In this document: one piece after another, positions 20,601-32,600 of the stretch
Position numbering within the stretch: the stretch's first letter is position 1
How the letters are laid out: the number at the start of each line of letters is the position of its first letter
Source: Sthenelais limicola
Lineage: Eukaryota > Annelida > Polychaeta > Phyllodocida > Sigalionidae
Direction: 5' to 3'
DNA: 64,000 nucleotides
Assembly (NCBI GenBank): GCA_942159475.1
Contig: OW804098.1
Coordinates: 5,246,383 to 5,310,382, forward strand
The notes under the pieces: model-generated
What the model was told of the DNA's origin: nothing
Databases searched by the model: none
Seen by the model: the letters and a program-made list of their open reading frames with translations, nothing else
Position numbers and translations under genes: made by a program

Positions 20601-23600
20601 ATATAATGCGCATTTAAGATCACGTCTAAATACACTCACTCAGTTGCCACACTCATTATTGACAGACAGGTGGCGCAACTTGTGACTGGGGTGTATTTAC
20701 AATTTGTTTTACAATAAAATTGCTTCTAATACACATGTGCGGCATTTATACCACTAGAGATATTCCACATCATGTACACAGGGATATTATAAGTGATATA
20801 CCTCTATAGTTTATTTGTTTAATTTAGTTATTTGATTTGGAAAAATGTTTTGATTAAAATACCTCCCATCATTGCATACTTCATTAGCTGAACTACTGGA
20901 CCACCCTGATCTCAAGTAGAACTGGAATAACCCTTACCAGCAATGCGGCTGTCTAACAGGATGGAAATAATGATTAAATAATTGATGTAATACCATGAAG
21001 CATTAATTATGATAAATCCTAATGATGTAATTCTGTCAATTTAAGTGATACAATAGGGTGAAAATTGTGCATAAAATATCCCACTCAAAATGCCAAAGAA
21101 TTTGCTTATTTTTGCACACATATTGCGTTATACCCTTTGCGTGACCATCACGCAATCATTGCGCAATAATTATTGCGTGAAAAGCGTCCACTCTCATCAC
21201 AAAACCATGACGAGATGATTGCGCATTAAAAATCGCGTAGAATCGCGTTCATTTGCCGTCGGGATTAAGCCTGATTAATCAAATTATTTACTGTAAAAAT
21301 GAGATATATTACTCACTAGTTCGTCTCGCAAAATTAAATGAAAAGCTAGTGAAAGCCAGATATACAATTATGAGGTATCACAGGGAAATGAGTCACAAGT
21401 CAGAAAAAATGGGTTTGATACATCATCATATTTGAAAAGATGAGATCAAGTCGATCCTAATGGTAATAAACAGTTGGACATTTAATAAGTATTTCTATAT
21501 TTTAAATTTGATATTCTTACTTTTGAACATAAAATTTTGCAATATTTATGGGCGAATTTCTGCAAATTGAAATAAATGAAGAAAACTTTCTACGTGAATA
21601 AAACAATGACAATATGAAATCATGTTAGACCTACATGGGTCAAGGAACAGGTCATAAATATATTCTGGAGGAACTTCCAAGGATATTTCCCCACACACTT
21701 AGGGCAGTAAGGACACTTAGGGCAGTATATAAGGACTTATCTTCTAACTTTTGATCTATATATGGTAGAAATATGAATAAAAAACTATTAGTATCCTACA
21801 AACTGGTAGAATATATATTTTCCACTTAAGAGCTTCTGTCACTAATATTCCTTTTTCAAAAAAATATCAAGACAGTTCTGAGCCACATGCACATGTGGTC
21901 ACAATCATCCACAATTATGTCCACTACTATTTGAGGGCTTTGGGGCTGTGCTTAATTGGCATGTTGATTCAATTATACCATCCATGGAGCCTCCTGTGAT
22001 GTGTTAATTGGCATGTGTCTGTGCTTAATTACGTGTGTTAAAACAGATGAACCTGTGCCTCAACGTGCATAGTGGATTTATGCTTATAATTCCCTCGACG
22101 GCCTAAAGGCCTTGTCTCGAGGAATTATTTCTCATAAATACACTATCCACTTATGTGCACATGGTTTATCCGTAAAACATGTCTATCTAGTTTTGCATGT
22201 AAAACGTGCTTAATTAAAAGAATAATATTATAATTTACCATATCTTGTTTTCGTACCAGAAGGAATATAACTAGAAATAGGTGAAACACGCAATAGTTGC
22301 TTGGGTAATGTACTAGTCCATTACTGCTTTCCAAGTAATAAATAGCCATTGGCGCCTCAATATATTGAATGCGTGTCTAATAATAACATTTAACATACAA
22401 TGTATGTGTACAAAAATTCTGGCCAAAATAGTTTGCCAATGATATGTATGGACTATCGCAGAGGTAAGGATAGCCATGTGTACATCCCTGTGGTGGATGC
22501 TATGTGAGCTAAAATGTGATGGACCCTGATCAACAATACACCAATGTAAATCTATCTTCCCATGTCGTTGCATTGTATTGTACAATATCACTTTCTAATA
22601 TGTTTTCCCATTTTTGCATTTTCTCCTTCTTCGGAGGTTGAGCAGCGATAAAAGCATGATAAATCGGAGAAGCAGCACTTCTGATAATATTGATACGCTT
22701 CTGCCCGATATAACAAAAAACTTTCATGTTCTCCAACTCTTGCGGTTGGGTGTTGTTTAGTAGGTTCATCCACGACCCTGGGATGGCATTTTTGATAAGA
22801 AGTCTAGTGCGAGAGTTACAGTCTACCCCATAAAGCCCTCTGATTTCAGCGGAGGACAATATTGTGTTTCTTTCTGTAAGCAAGTCACCTATGACTACAA
22901 TACCGGCCGATTCCCAATTTGGAAAGTGAATTTTTTTCTTGTGTACAATGATGTTTTTATTGTCCCAAATGCGTTCGCATAGGACTTCTTCACCTGTGGT
23001 AGGCGTTTTATTATAATAAATCTTCGCCCAGACTTTGAAAAGATCCCTATAGAAAGGGCTGAGCGGGTTTCTAGGTGACGACCGAGACATTAGAAGTTTA
23101 TCCCTCTGCATGTTATGCCATGCTTGGACGGTATGGGTCCAGCAGTCATTAGGACTTTCGAGAAATCTTTTTACCCACATGACTCTATTTGTGAAAATAA
23201 TCTCTTTAAGAGCTCTGAGCTTAAGGCCACCCTCCGCAATAGGTTGTTTTAAATAATCAATACCGATAAAGTTGTGATTTCCATTCCATATAAATCTCCT
23301 TATTGTTTTAGAAATATCTCTAATTACCCCGCTATCCAGGGTTATACAGGATAAAACATGTTGAATTTTGGGAAGCATCAAAACATTACAGATAATAATT
23401 TTCCCTTTCAATGAAAGGCTTCGTTGCTTCCAATGAGCCGCTATACATTCTAGAGAGTCGATGAGGTCGGAGGTGTTAAGTGTGTTAAGTTTTTATTGGT
23501 CAGGGGGGCACACCAGCGTTACACCAAGAAATTTAAGATTATCGGACCAACTTATTCGTCTTAACTCGGCTGAGTGAATTGGTATGTTGTTGACATTAAT

Positions 23601-26600
23601 AGCTTTTGTTTTGTCCTTATTCAGTTTTAGCCCCGATTCCTTTCCGAACTCCTCGACAACTCTGAAAGCTTCACTTATGGACTTGTCATCCTTACAAAGT
23701 AAAGTTGTGTCATCAGCAAATTGAACTAATTTTCTTGGCTTGAAATTGACTGGAAGAGGTTGGATAACATTGTTTTGGCGGATTCTTACTGCCATTGTCT
23801 CGACCACCAGAGTGAAGAGAGAGGACGAAATAGGGTCGCCCTGTTTCATCCCTCTCTGTACAGGAAACCAATGTGAGGAGAAACCATTGTTGGTAAAGGT
23901 GGCCTGAGAATTCTTTAAAAGCATATTGACCATCGAAATGATCTTCTTTCCAAAGTTAAAAGCAGCTAAGGTTTCGTTCATAAAAGACCAACTAATTGTG
24001 TCGTAGGCTTTTCTAAAGTCTATGGAAACAATGGCTCCTCCGACACTACGGTGGTGGGCGAAATGTATCAAGTCATCTATCTCCCTTATTGCGGACCCAA
24101 TGTACCTTCCCTTAATGAAGCCAAATTGGTCATCGTCGATTAAACTGGGAAGAACAGAATTTATTTTAGCCGCGATTGTTTTGGAAATTATCTTGTAATC
24201 TACGTTCAAGAGTGTAATAGGGCGCCAATTTTTAATATAGCGGTGATCTAAATCCTTTTTGGGTATGACCGATATGATTCCTCTGCTTTGCTCGGAAGTC
24301 ATACAGCCTGACGAGACACATTCCTTAAACATATCAACAAACATATCCTTCAGAGCGTACCAAATTTTTTTATAGAAATCAGTGGTAAAGCCGTCTGTAC
24401 CACGTGATTTGCCGCTTGGCATTGTTTTCAAGGCTGAAAACAAATCATTCGCGGTAGGTTCGGCTTCCAAAATGAGCTGTTCAGCTTCAGATAGGGTGGA
24501 CGGGAGGGATTTGTCAGACATGGGGGAAACATCTTCGTTGAGATAAAGATTCTCGTAGAATTTCTTGCCTACCCCTAGGATTTTTTTGCTGTCTGAGACC
24601 AGGGTGCCCTCATCGTATAGCTGTACAATTCCCCTTTTTTCGGCTCTGAACTTTTCTAATCTCAGGAAGTATTTTGTAGGCTTTTCGCCTTGAACCAGCC
24701 ACTTGGCTTTCGACCGCAGTAGGGCCCCCTTTGCTTTTTCTGGGGCTAAGTCTTCTAATTCATTTTTTAAGTGTTGGAATTCCTCTGATTCTGCCTTGCT
24801 CATTACCGGCAGGCTGTCAAGTTTTTCAACCCGATCTCTTAGCTCACTAGATTTCTTTTTCATTTTTTTGGCGCGCTCTGAACAATATAACATGGTGTTG
24901 GTTCTTACCTCTTGTTTAAATGTATCTTCTCCCTTCAGGAGACTCATTCTACTCAGGAAACTGAGGCTATTTGGCGTATGCAATGGCGCGGACCAATGTA
25001 TTTCTCTCACGGTTCATCAAATTCTAATGGTGTGGCCGTCTTGTTTCCATACGAATGCACATCCGAAGTGAGATTACAGTCACTCCAATACAAAATCTTT
25101 CACAGAGCGATAACGTGCAACAGTTACCTGAAACAAATACAGGTTAAAGTGCATGATACTTGTAATTACTGTAACGAGGTAGACACAATCTGCCACTTCT
25201 TCTTTCATTGCCCCAATGTCTACGATCTATGGGTGAGAGTAGGAGAAAAATTGAAGGTAAATGTCTTTAGTCGTGATATTCCTGAAGCGTTAACAAACTT
25301 CCCTGGTATGTCATTAGCACTATTGGGTATTGGGAGCTCAAATACGGAGACAAACTTTGTAAACTTTATCTTGCTGTGTACAAGGGCCTTCATTCACAGA
25401 AGACGCCTTTTCCATAATAATGTTTTGACTTTTTCTGTTCTCCATAATGAAATTAAAAGAAAGTTTGCTATATTGCATAAAGCTGGTATTAAAAACCTTA
25501 AAAATTATCAAAGATTTAGGGAGTGGAAGCCATATATCGACAGGTGGTAACCAACACTGGGCACCTTCTCCCAGCTGAAGCGTCTGCCTACGTAGAAGTT
25601 TTTATGAAAACAATACGATCTTCCCTCTTGGCATTACCAAACCACAACTCTGTGTAACCATTAGAACCATACTCTTCTCGATTTGATCTTAGCAATGGCT
25701 TATTTTTTAAGCCTATATGCGGCCCCTGTGAATGGCAAATTTTCTTTTCTGAATACAGAGTCATTGTAGATAATATCAGCTCGCTTAATTACGTTGTTTT
25801 CAGGTTTTCCTACGGACAACAAGTCAACTTTCCACCAGACCTTGCTCTTGATGCGGACAGAATGGGCTCTTGTATCTAAAGATGTTAATTGCCCTGGGTA
25901 GATCAGTTTTGTTGATAGATTGAATAAAGTTTGTCAAAAAAAAAACAACAATACACCAATGTCATAAACCTACTGGCACTTTTTATCCACTGAAAATTTC
26001 CCCTATACACAGGCACAACCAACAAATGATGACAAGGTTGCATACTTGATTGAGCACATAGAGAAAGACATTGGTGGTCGATACCATGGGTTAATTACTA
26101 GCTTAGAGAGTGATGGGCAGAGACGAGCAGCTCAGATTCTTACCTATGGCCTCCATCAACCTGTGGCCATTGCAGGTAAAGATGACTATGTACTGGTCTC
26201 TATTGTCATTTATCTTGAAGTATTAAGGTATAAACATACATAAATAAAACAAACATATTTAGCCTAATTAATGTAGAGGTATTGGACACATTTCTGTTTT
26301 AGAAATAAATTGTCAACATCTGTCTAACTATACACCAATCTCAGATTTGATGTACATAATCATGATTGATATTTTCATGCTTCCATTTTCTCATTGTCAT
26401 CAATTATTTTTTAAGACATGGAGTGGGTTGAGTTGTTGATCAAGGAAAACAAGGAATTCTCACACAATTTGAACATCTTCAAGAATTGCACTGACTACTG
26501 CGATAGTTTTGTTGACTTGGCAAAATTATACACTAACCTCAGACTTGTCTCTGGCCAGAATTCTGCTGACACTAGGTTTGTTCATTCTCAACAGGTTTTG

Positions 26601-29600
26601 GTTTGTCTGTTCAAATTAGGCAATTTAATCAGGCATTAATTAGTTAGTAAATTAACCCTATCAGTAATTGAAATATGGAAAAGTTATGGAAACTCCAATA
26701 AATAGTACTCTGATCTGGTCATCTGGCCATCTTAAGGGATGTACATCAGAATTGTTACTATCAAATACTTGGTTTCAGCAGCATAACCCAGGATATGAGC
26801 CTAGAGGATGCCCTCTCAGCCGGTACAAGGACTATTGTGTTTCAATCGGTGCCTGGAGCAGGAAAAAGTTCCTCCATGTTGCATATAGCAAACTGCTGGG
26901 GTAATTCAATCATCAAAAACTCAGAACTTCCTTTTGAAGTCCTCAAAGGTATCAAGAATATGGTATACATCCGACCCATAGACTGCCAGCAATCACTTGA
27001 TCAAACTGTTGAAACTATTTTCCGAGAAAGATGTGGAGACCAGAGTCATTCTGCAAAAGTCCACTTTGACAAAAATCCTGAAGAAACAGCCATCGTCTAT
27101 GACAGTCTTGATGAGACTGCCAAGATGTCTCAGTTGGTGGCTGACTTAAAGCATGAGATGAAGACAGGGAAGCGCATTATCATATGTGGTGCTCGTACCC
27201 ACCATCCTGTCCTGGATGATATTGCACATGCCTCCTATGTACGAAGGGTGGAGGTTCAAGGGTTCCAGAAACCCCAGATCATGGATTTCATCACCAAGTA
27301 CTTCAGCAATGACCCAAATGCTGATGAGGAATCCACAAAGAAAACAACTGAAGAAATAAAGTCAGCAATAGATGAAGACAGGCGACTATTTGGCCTTCTG
27401 ACGATTCCACTTGTGTTGGTAATGTTATGCCTGCTGATTAAGGCTGGACAGGTTGCAGCTGACAAACTCACAGGCCTCACTAGAATGATGATCTATGAGA
27501 AAATGGAAAAGCTTGCCTGTGAGAGAGATAACCTGCTTCCTTCTAAGGATATGTTAACAAAATTCTACAAAATTTGTTTTCTAGCACTCTTTGAAGAAGG
27601 GAAATGCTCTGCAAATCAAATGCAAGAGAATGATATAGATTTGGAGAAAATTCCATTTGTTCTCCTTGGAAAGAAATCAGCAGCAGAACAAGAAAAGGGA
27701 CATACAATTTTATGGCCACATCAGTCTTTCCTTGAATATAGCGCGGCCAAATACCTTCATACCTGTGAACAGTCATATATAGACTGGATATTGTGCTTTG
27801 TGGCAAGTAAAAGAGAACTGAACAATACATTGGTATTTTTGATGGAGATGCTTGGGGCCCAGGAACAAAGGCTGGTTTTCATAACTAATGTTATTCTTGC
27901 ATTACAAGCAACAATTAGTAAACCCTGGCACATGCCTGTCTCCTTATTATTGCCCTGCAGACAATCTAAAAATATCAAGCTTTTAAGAAAAATCTCTGAT
28001 TTGTGCCTCAAAGACATGCTAGATAAAAAGCAAGCTGTGACACTTACATCAGAAAACACCATCAAAGCCTGTCGTAAATGTTGGAGTAAGACAGGGTTTG
28101 CATTCCTTCCTGAAGGGCAAGCTGTTGTGAGTAATGCCTTAAGCTGTCTCCGCTTGGCAAGCAGCCCTGAAGAGAGAAAAAACATTTACATTCAAACCAT
28201 TGCAAGAATTATGCCATCACAGTGAGTTAGTTTGACACATTTCATTAGCAAACACTTTTGTTATCATCTTAGTTAATCAAAGTATTATAAGCCATTACTA
28301 TTTTAAGTGATTATTAAAGTTTAGTGATACATCATTATTTGTATTTATTTCACTCTTTTACATTAAAAAGCTGTAGGTCAGAGAAGTATCTCAAATATAT
28401 ATTCTGAATATCTATATAGGTTTGGCAAGGATGGCCTAAAACTAAATGTCCATGGCACTGAAAGGACCATCAAGATTGAAGAACATGTTCCTGGTGAGAT
28501 TGTGCTGAGAGCCAACAGAGCTGCTGACCTTACATTGACCAGAACCTTTACTGCTCTTACTGGTAAAGTGATGTCTGACATCCAACTGGAGACTGACACA
28601 TGGGAGAAGACAAATACTGATGAGGATGAAACAACTGTAGCAGACTGGTTACTATTGGTGGAGGAGCTAGTCAATAACGCCCCCTCACTAGACGATGGTA
28701 CCCTGACCTTAAGATCCCCGCTGCAGGCCAGCAAGGATACCTTTACCCTTGCAGTATTGGAGTGCCATCTAAAGCTGTATGACCATGGTGTGAAGTTGGT
28801 TGATGTAGGAGAGGCTGATATGTCTGTGTTTGTTGGTCAACAGTGGAAGGCCACCCCTATTGGTGGATCCATCATCATGAAGTCTCCTGATGGAAAGTTC
28901 AAAGTCAAGTGCAGGTGATATTTTGATTTTTCTTAAAACAAATGTCCACTCTATTGAGGGGATGTTAGTTGTTACTCCAAATCAAAATCATTATAGTTAT
29001 TTTACTGATTCATTTCAGTGAAGATTATTTAGATATGAGAGACAATGGCTGGCTGAAATAAGTAATACACTTATATTTATATGTTACTGAAGCTACTGCT
29101 TGGTCCATGCTCTGATAGAGAAGCTAGAGAAATAACAGATTACCAATCAATTAATTTAGGATTCTTTGATAATAAACTTTTTACACAATGTCCAACATCA
29201 CCTTGGTGGTGTGTTCATACCAAGATTAAATATTCAAGGCTTCTTTACCTTTGAAACAATCATTTCATTGGGTCAAAGGAATGAAAATTCCCTATGGTGC
29301 GATTGATATGTACATATATATTCTTTGTTGTCTTGAGTATATACCTCTTACGTCACCATTATACATTACATCATGAACCTGAGTAATCCAATAACATGGA
29401 TGATTCACTTCTGGAACTAATTTTCTTCTCATTTTTCTAAGTTTGAGTACAGAAAGATTTGGTAGAAACGTAAACCTGGGAAAGGAGGAGGAATGGTTTG
29501 TAGTGGAAGGAGAAAAGATGTCAGATGTGAATATGGAACATGTGGGAACATGTCTGAGGCTCCTCGACCAGATGGTAAAACTAAGGCTCCACCAACCTGA

Positions 29601-32600
29601 TGGTATCTTCATAGAGTCCACCAGTGACACTCTGACTGAGGAGTGGAAGACGGCTACAAACTACCTTGCTAGCTGCGGTAAACCTGGCCAACTTACAATG
29701 GTAATTGGTACATCTCTATCCAACAGTCAGCCCGTGAGCCTTTTCCTACAGCTCCAGTCCCTGGGGATAACACATCAACTGCATAATGATGAAGTCACAG
29801 AGCTCCACAGGACACTATGTAAGGATGGGTGGAGTACAACTGGGGGAGGAGGACAATACACCCTCAAGCTGTCCTCTCCTGATGGGTCGTCACACGTATC
29901 AGTCAGGTAAAGTGACCTACACCCTACATTATTAATCAGTTTGTTGTATTAAAAGTGACATATACTACTTGGTGCTTAGTGCTACACTTCAACCCCTGTT
30001 AGTGAAGCCTCCTCAAACTTGCAAACACTATCAGGACAAGTGCTAAAAATAGATAAATTGCTCTTGATGGTAGCTGCTTTGCTTAAATGTGTGCTACTGG
30101 TTTTAACAAATATAGGGACAAAAGAACAATAAAGATACAGGCATCTTTAATGAAAGAGAGTATAATATATCATTTAACTGATGTATTCATCAGGAATGGC
30201 GTATTTGTATGGAATCCTGTATTCATTGGAAACACTTATAGGATTTTTTTTTAGGTGGTTTTGCTTTAAACATATATATGTGCAAGAAAAGGTACTAAAA
30301 GTCCCAATCTTTATATCTATATTATTAATGAATTGGGATTTGAAGAAACAGATGCAAGTCTGTTCTTGCTTATGAGTATGAACAAATCGAAGTATTTTTT
30401 TTATTTTTACCAAAATCGGAAAATCCACCTTATGACTCCTGGAATCGACCAGTTATGTGCTTTACAGTGTACATACATGCACTACAGTGTACATACATGC
30501 ACTACAGTGTACATACATGTACCACAGTGTACATATATGTACTACAGTGTACATACATGTACTACAGTGTACTTACATGTACTACAGTGTACTTACATGT
30601 ACTACAGTGTACATACATGTACTACAGTGTACATACATGTACCACAGTGTACATATATGTACTACAGTGTACATACATGTACTACAGTGTACATACATGT
30701 ACCACAGTGTATATACATGTACCACAGTGTACATATATGTACTACAGTGTACATACATGCACTACAGTGTACATACATGCACTACAGTGTACATACATGT
30801 ACTACAGTGTACATACATGTACTACAGTGTACATACATGCACTACAGTGTACATACATGTACCACAGTGTACATATATGTACTACAGTGTACATACATGC
30901 ACTACAGTGTACATACATGTACCACAGTGTACATACATGTACTACAGTGTACATACATATACTACAGTGTACATACATGTACTACAGTGTACACACATGT
31001 ACCACAGTGTACATACATGTACCACAGTGTATATACATGTACCACAGTGTATATACATGTACCACAGTGTATATACATGTACTACAGTGTACTTACATGT
31101 ACCACAGTGTACATACATGTACCACAGTGTACATACATGTACTACAGTGTACTTACATGTACCATAGTGTACATACATGTACCACAGTGTACATCCATGT
31201 ACCACAGTGTACATACATGTACTACAGTGTACATACATGTACCACAGTGTACATACATGTACTACAGTGTACATACATGTACCACAGTGTACATACATGT
31301 ACCACAGTGTACATACATGTACCACATTGTACATACATGTACTACAGTGTACATACATGTACTACAGTGTACACACATGTACTACAGTGTACATACATGT
31401 ACTACAGTGTATATACATTTACCACAGTGTACATACATGTACTACAGTGTACATACATGTACTACAGTGTACACACATGTACTACAGTGTACATACATGT
31501 ACTACAGTGTATATACATGTACCACAGTGTACATACATGCACTACAGTGTACATACATGTACCACAGTGTACATACATGTACTACAGTGTACATACATGT
31601 ACCACAGTGTACATACATGTACCACAGTGTATATACATGTACCACAGTGTACATACATGTACCACAGTGTACATACATGTACCACAGTGTACATACATGT
31701 ACCACAGTGTATATACATGTACCACAGTGTATATACATGTACCACAGTGTATATACATGTACTATAGTATACACTGACTTACAGGCCATTTTGAATACCA
31801 TTTACAATCATCCTTAATATCTCTATGATACCTTATTCTGTTTCTTACCTTCTTCTTTTTAATTTATTAGTCATAACATATTAATATTGTTACAATTCGA
31901 CAATCAGTATAGTTCAACAGCTATCAGTGTCGTTTTACCACTATCAGTGTGGTTCTACCACTACCTTTGTGTTTTTGGCATATTCATTGTGATTCTGCCA
32001 CTATCAGTGTGGTTCAGTCACTATCAGTTTGGTTCTACCACTATCAGTGTGGTTCTACCACTATCAGTGTGGTTCTGCCACTATCACTGTGGTTCTGCCA
32101 CTATCAGTCTGGTTCTGCCACTATCAGTGTGGTTCTGCCACTATCAGTGTGGTTCTGCCACCATCAGTGTGTTTCTACCACTATCAGTTTGGTTCTACCA
32201 CTATCAGTGTGGTTCTGCCACTATCACTGTGGTTCTGCCACTATCAGTGTGGTTCTGCCACTATCAGTGTGGTTCTGCCACTATCAGTGTGGTTCTGCCA
32301 CTATCACTGTGGTTCTGCCACTATCAGTGTGGTTCTACCACTATCAGTGTGGTTCTACCACTACCTTTGTGTTTTTGGCATATTCATTGTGATTCTGCCA
32401 CTATCAGTGTGGTTCAGTCACTATCAGTTTGGTTCTACCACTATCAGTGTGGTTCTACCACTATCAGTGTGGTTCTGCCACTATCACTGTGGTTCTGCCA
32501 CTATCAGTGTGGTTCTACCACTACCAGTGTGGTTCTACCACTACCAGTGTGGTTCTACCACTATCAGCGTGGTTCTACCACTATCAGTGTGGTTCTACCA

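Larger units (their letters stand above)
17964..22530 (+). other. NLR intron 2, part before LINE C
   Basis: Non-coding. It contains a GC-rich hairpin at about 18105-18175 (GGTTGCGGCGGGAGAC pairs with GTCTCCCACCGCAACC), a small 21-bp triplicate at 19007-19072, a pair of 300-bp direct repeats, a MITE fragment near 21290-21600 and a hairpin at 22065-22160. Confidence 0.6.
22548..25945 (+). mobile_element. LINE C: 5'-inverted (twin-primed) L1-like insertion
   Basis: The insertion is bounded by a perfect 17-bp target duplication and ends in a 10-A tail. The 3' part (about 25057-25945) is on the + strand and encodes the ORF2 C-terminus plus 3' UTR. The RT part (22548 to about 24930) is inverted, on the - strand. 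Between them lies about 130 bp of the endonuclease domain in + orientation. The inverted part ends at a WEDRF motif and the forward part resumes at about SEVRLQ; compared with LINE A only some 8-10 residues are missing at the breakpoint, as expected for twin priming. The extra endonuclease piece implies one more template jump. It belongs to the same family as LINE A. It sits in NLR intron 2, 50 bp before the exon 3 acceptor. Confidence 0.9.

Noticed and set aside
19503..21948. LTR retrotransposon between the 300-bp direct repeats
   Set aside because: No TG...CA ends, no primer-binding site or polypurine tract that I can see and no pol remnant inside; kept only as a direct-repeat observation.
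24703..25071. Frame over the LINE C junction on the + strand
   Set aside because: Antisense of the inverted RT segment; no similarity and no host gene signal.
26576..26640. Extension of NLR exon 4 to the stop at 26637
   Set aside because: Splicing at 26575 keeps the NACHT exon in frame; running on gives a premature stop before the NTPase.
30333..31817. Long open frames (494, 440 and 236 codons) as a repetitive secreted protein
   Set aside because: Produced in all frames by a stop-free 20-bp tandem unit inside an intron; no splice or start context supports translation.
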